A stretch of 64,000 nt of DNA from Symsagittifera roscoffensis (taxonomy: Eukaryota; Xenacoelomorpha; Acoela; Convolutidae), in the NCBI RefSeq assembly GCF_963678635.1, contig NC_087063.1, positions 73,491,617 through 73,555,616 of the forward strand. Direction: 5' to 3'. The notes under the pieces are model-generated. The model saw only the letters and a program-made list of their open reading frames with translations, made no database searches and was not told where the DNA came from. Both the position numbers and the translations under genes were made by a program. Of the stretch, positions 60,344 to 64,000 are shown in pieces; positions within the stretch are counted from its first letter, which is position 1; the number at the start of each line of letters is the position of its first letter.

Positions 60344-61126
60344 CTGGATTCTGTCAAGGAAATTATTGACAAGAGATACATCAAAAAATTGAATCGGAAC
60401 AAAGTTAATTTAGATGATACTAAATGCAAGTATGCATTATAGGGGAATTTATCTTTGTTTTTACTGTTTATTTGATTCAATTTGAATCTGACAAAAACTT
60501 CCGCAAAATGTTTTGCTCAATTCGCACCGGTAATTTAAACCTCAATTAGTAGTCAACCGTGCTGCTGAGATCCGTCGCTAAGACACAACTTTTGCGGCGA
60601 ACTTCTGCTTTTTAAAATTGCACCGAATTATCGCTTAAAACTAATTGCTTATTTTTCGCTTTTTGATTGAAGTGGGCCAAGTATTTTTCAGCAGTCAAAA
60701 CTGAAAACTATTACAAAACTCTAAGCTGAGAGAAAATCATCTTGTGGAAGGGACAAAACTTTGTACAGAAAAAATTTGGTTTAAAAGAATTAAGAAGTTG
60801 AGGAACAACGACAGACTGGGAAAACAGCACCAAAGGCAATATGTATTCGAGGAGCGAAATGCAATTCTAAGTGTCAAAACGAATGCTTTTTTGGGATTTT
60901 TCGATCCATTGGAAATATTCCAAAACATTAGCTCTATAATGGTAAGATTACAATTGACAATGTAAATAATAAAATCACGGGAATCACTGGGTGGCTCTAA
61001 AAAGCAGCCGGAAAACTGTGAAGTTAGACTGAAATAATTTCGATGCAAAAAAAAGATCAAAGATCAATCTTATAGAGTACCTGATTATTTTTTAGGAAAT
61101 CAAATTCTCGGCCATTGATGACGTAG
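60344..61126 (+). CDS. Candidate three-exon fragment of an unrecognised gene (or LINE relic)
   Basis: Three open segments fit together as exons: 60344-60429 after ctgttttcgcag, ending before GTATGC (phase 2); 60731-60941 after ctgag, ending before GTAAGA (phase 0); and 61096-61126 after attttttag, ending before GTTTTT (phase 1). The frames match at both junctions. The peptides include DSVKEIIDKRYIKKL, RQYVFEERNAILSVKTNAFL and EIKFSAIDDV, which look like ordinary protein, but I do not recognise a family and find no start codon or continuation. A LINE reverse-transcriptase fragment lies about 0.45 kb downstream on the same strand, so these pieces could be decayed LINE sequence whose splice sites are accidental. 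Treat as a lead, not a gene call. Confidence 0.28.
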
Positions 61127-61539
61127 GTTTTTTGCTCCATACGGTTTTTTAAAATCAAAAAATCTTACGTAAGAAATGTGTATTACCATTGCCCCTACCC
61201 GCTTTCATCAGTTGAATCCAATTATGAAGAAAACGAAAAACTCTTAGGCAAATTTCACAACAGAGTCTAGTTTGCTTTGTTCATATATGCCACTTTTTGG
61301 TCAAAATTCATAGTCGATTAGGTAAAGTTGAAGCCGTTTTTTTTGTGTTTTTAAAGAATGGACAGGCAGAAACAAAATCGATTCAGTATTGCGCTATACC
61401 TTAATGGTAGTTGATTTGAACGTTTTTGTTTGTATCCAATGGGCCAAAATTAATTGAAAAAATTAAGATAATTATGAACAGTGCCTTTTTCTTATTAAGC
61501 AAATGTAATCTAATCTCATTCCCAATTTTGCATCAATTT

Positions 61540-61950
61540 GTAAACCTAGTTCACGTAGAGAACCGTCAAACTACCGACCAATTTCAGTATTACGAGTCAT
61601 CGTTAAAATTTATGGAAAAATTTTATCAGAAAAATAGGCGTTTTAGATAAACTGGTTTTCAAAAACAAACGCAGCACTGTAAATTTCACAAAAGAGTTGC
61701 CAGTTGAGGCGCTAGTTACATGATTGACTTAACAGTTAATTGGCCTCACTCGAAAATTATTTCGTATCTCGTTGATTGTAGTATACGAAGGACCTAGATA
61801 ATGCACAAATTAGGCTCCAACAGTACAAGTTAAAGTCTGAAAACATATTTCAATCGGCTTTTGTTTTGATGCAACTGCTAAATCCAATTCTATAAATTTT
61901 ATAGATTTTATCAACAATCATTCGGGACTTTGGCGAACAGTAGCTCAAAA
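61540..61950 (+). pseudogene. LINE reverse transcriptase fragment (fingers/palm start)
   Basis: From about 61556 the frame reads SSRREPSNYRPISVLRVI, matching the NYRPISVL motif of LINE RTs, then KIYGKILSEK and a stop. After a frameshift, LVFKNKRSTVNFTKEL resembles the following NKSTVN-type segment. The rest is degenerate. Confidence 0.6.
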
Positions 61951-64000
61951 TCAGCTAAACATTTGAGTACTGTAACTGAACCATATTTTAAGGTCCAGAC
62001 GATTAGAAAAAAAGACAAGGATAGCCAGTTACTCTGCGGTCTTGAAAAATACAAAAATATTTTCTCAAATTGGTGTCGTTCTAAAAGTACTCTTAAACGC
62101 TCATGACTCGTTCTTGACTCTTAAAAATTTCTTTTAGTTTTATAAAAATTCAAATGTTAATTTTTTTTGAAGTACTATGGAGTTTTGTGTATGAAAATGC
62201 GCACAAAAATGGATTCAGTGAAACTAGAAAAGCAACAAAATTAAATTAAAAAACCTGTTTTAAACTGAAAAAAAAATTGACAGCAAACGTCACTCACGAT
62301 ATCAAGTTAAGCTAGGTAAGAAAGTTGAATATTCTTGACACTTGGAAAGCATTTTTTAAAATGAAACAAAGAAATGCTTTTTTGAAGGAATAGATAATTC
62401 TAAAATTGAACGAGAGGTGTATAAAGATTTTTGGTTATTAACAAGAGAAAAAATATAAGAAGACGGCCTAATAAAATTATTCGTCTAAAACGATAGTTAC
62501 CTGGGATAGGGTTATCTAACACTAATTTTTGATGTTGGAAAAGTAGAAATTCAAACAAACTTTTGCAAAATGAGGAGTCTAAGCTTAATAATTACATTGA
62601 TACTCTACGCGATCCTTATAATTCTGAAAATTGACAGTAGTTCTGAAAATTGACACTAGTTCTGAAAATCGACACCAAATGAGAAATTAAGCAATCAACT
62701 AGCAAATTAATTGGATCAACTTAACAATCATGCGCCCATCCCCCCTCCCCTCCCCTAACATGCGACCACCCCCACCCCTACAACTCCCCCTCAAGAATTA
62801 AATTCACTTCAATTAACTAAGCGCTGCATGTAAAATGCTTCAATCTGATTGGCTGAAAATTCGAACTCAAGACAAAGCTAACATCCTCGCCTCTAAACAT
62901 TTGGTGGGGGGTTATAGGGAAGGATGTTAACTTGGTCAAATTTAATTAGTGAGTTTGTTCGAAATGCATATTTTATACAGAATTAATATTCAAAATTACA
63001 ACTTGGCTGAGGGGGATATAGTTAAAGAGATCCTGGAATTGTATGATTGATCCATATTTTGCGAATAATGGTTTAGTTTTTCCGGTATTTTTTCACTTGT
63101 ACTTATTTGAATTTTCTGTTTGGATTGTTATGCTAGCCGACACAATTTCCACTTTTAAAACTTTTATGCTAGTCAGGCTTTATGCTAGTCGATACACCGC
63201 CCACTAGTTAGATGTTTTGGTGACTCTTACACCAATTAGTTGTATTAAAAAGTGGAAGACACTGAAAAAAAGGCAAACTTGTCTCTTAGGAATCCTTTCA
63301 AGAATGCAGTGAAGAATTAGCAGTGAATTTTTTTTGCAATAACCTATTATTATATTCAGTTAATAGAATTTTCATTAATTTAAGAAACTATTGAAATGAC
63401 GCTGCAGTCCAGAAAAAAATTTATAATTTTGATAGAACTACTGGCAATTCAACTAAAAGAACCAGTTAACTTGTCATTTGACAATGGCTTAGAATGCGCA
63501 ACTTCTTTTTAATCATGAAAAACCTCTCAGAGGCTGGTCATTTGCAAAAAAGACTAACTCAAATGCAGAATAGAAACAGCTGAAAGAACTAGTTAGAACA
63601 ACATGGATTTTGAGGCTTTTGATGACGAAAGCTGATTAGTTTTCTAGGATTCTAACGACGTTTCTCATGGATACAGCAAGCAGCCATTTGGACGAGCGCT
63701 TTGGCCCGATTGACTGTCGTTGAAGGACCTGGTTGCTCATTTGTTACGTCCGTTCAACTTCATCTTGGTTAGCTTTTAATTACCAGCCTTTTAGTTTAAC
63801 GGAACCACTAACTGCCTAACATTAACCCAACAACGGGAAATCTTCACAAAGACTGTATTTTTTATTAGGATATTCCTCTTGCTGCGGTATGAATTTTGTT
63901 GGCTACCTGTCTTGATTTATGGTGAGGTTTCCATTGTTATAGACATAGTTCACCACTACATAGATTGGTCTATCGGGAGACACTATTCCATCTAACTTAG
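61950..64000. other. Terminal AT-rich stretch without a recognisable gene
   Basis: A family B fragment (about 62000-62090), a C-rich patch at 62730-62785, a triple attctgaaaattgacagtag-like repeat near 62620-62670, and a 26-base match to 42164-42189 at 63007-63032. No exons supported. Confidence 0.5.

Overview
This is animal (invertebrate metazoan) nuclear DNA. Protein-coding genes are split into short GC-richer exons with conserved splice phases, separated by AT-rich introns and long repeat-filled spacers. Three of the four clear genes point to an invertebrate: a full gamma-COP (coatomer), an A-kinase anchor protein 17A (animal-type), and an Amt-type ammonium transporter (a type vertebrates have lost). 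I cannot name the species. Exon coordinates below were worked out by hand from reading frame, splice consensus and family alignment remembered in general terms; no search was run.

Layout. 1-4840: spacer with a poly-G tract, a broken hAT transposase, a MITE and a tRNA-like SINE. 4841-10887 (+): COPG, 8 exons, 889 aa, with one GC-AG intron. 11755-13321 (+): a two-RRM, RGG/proline/tyrosine-rich RNA-binding protein of the RBM4/RBM14 (lark) type, 2 exons plus a possible 21-nt microexon. 13322-21135: repeat-rich spacer with an odd inverted pair of palindrome clusters. 21154-30766 (+): AKAP17A, 8 exons, 628 aa. 30767-43986: spacer with an 0.8-kb tandem duplication, a 3.6-kb array of seven ~520-bp repeats, and a LINE relic. 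43987-56855 (+): Amt ammonium transporter, 9 exons, 541 aa; intron 1 lacks a GT donor and intron 7 holds a decayed 6.5-kb Ty3/gypsy LTR retrotransposon. 56856-64000: MITEs, the 3' end of a minus-strand membrane-protein gene (58291-58801), candidate plus-strand exons (60344-61126) and a LINE reverse-transcriptase fragment.

The four main genes are all on the plus strand but are functionally unrelated (vesicle coat, RNA-binding, PKA anchoring/splicing, ammonium transport), so there is no operon-like logic in their products. Each has an AG acceptor-like site a few bases before its start codon, which would fit 5' UTR introns or spliced-leader trans-splicing.

The strongest unexplained structures are the seven-copy array whose units carry a polypyrimidine-AG acceptor followed by a conserved ~27-codon mini reading frame; a short tail hairpin shared between that array and dispersed repeats; the non-canonical first intron of Amt with complementary ends; and the palindrome clusters at 18.8-20.0 kb.
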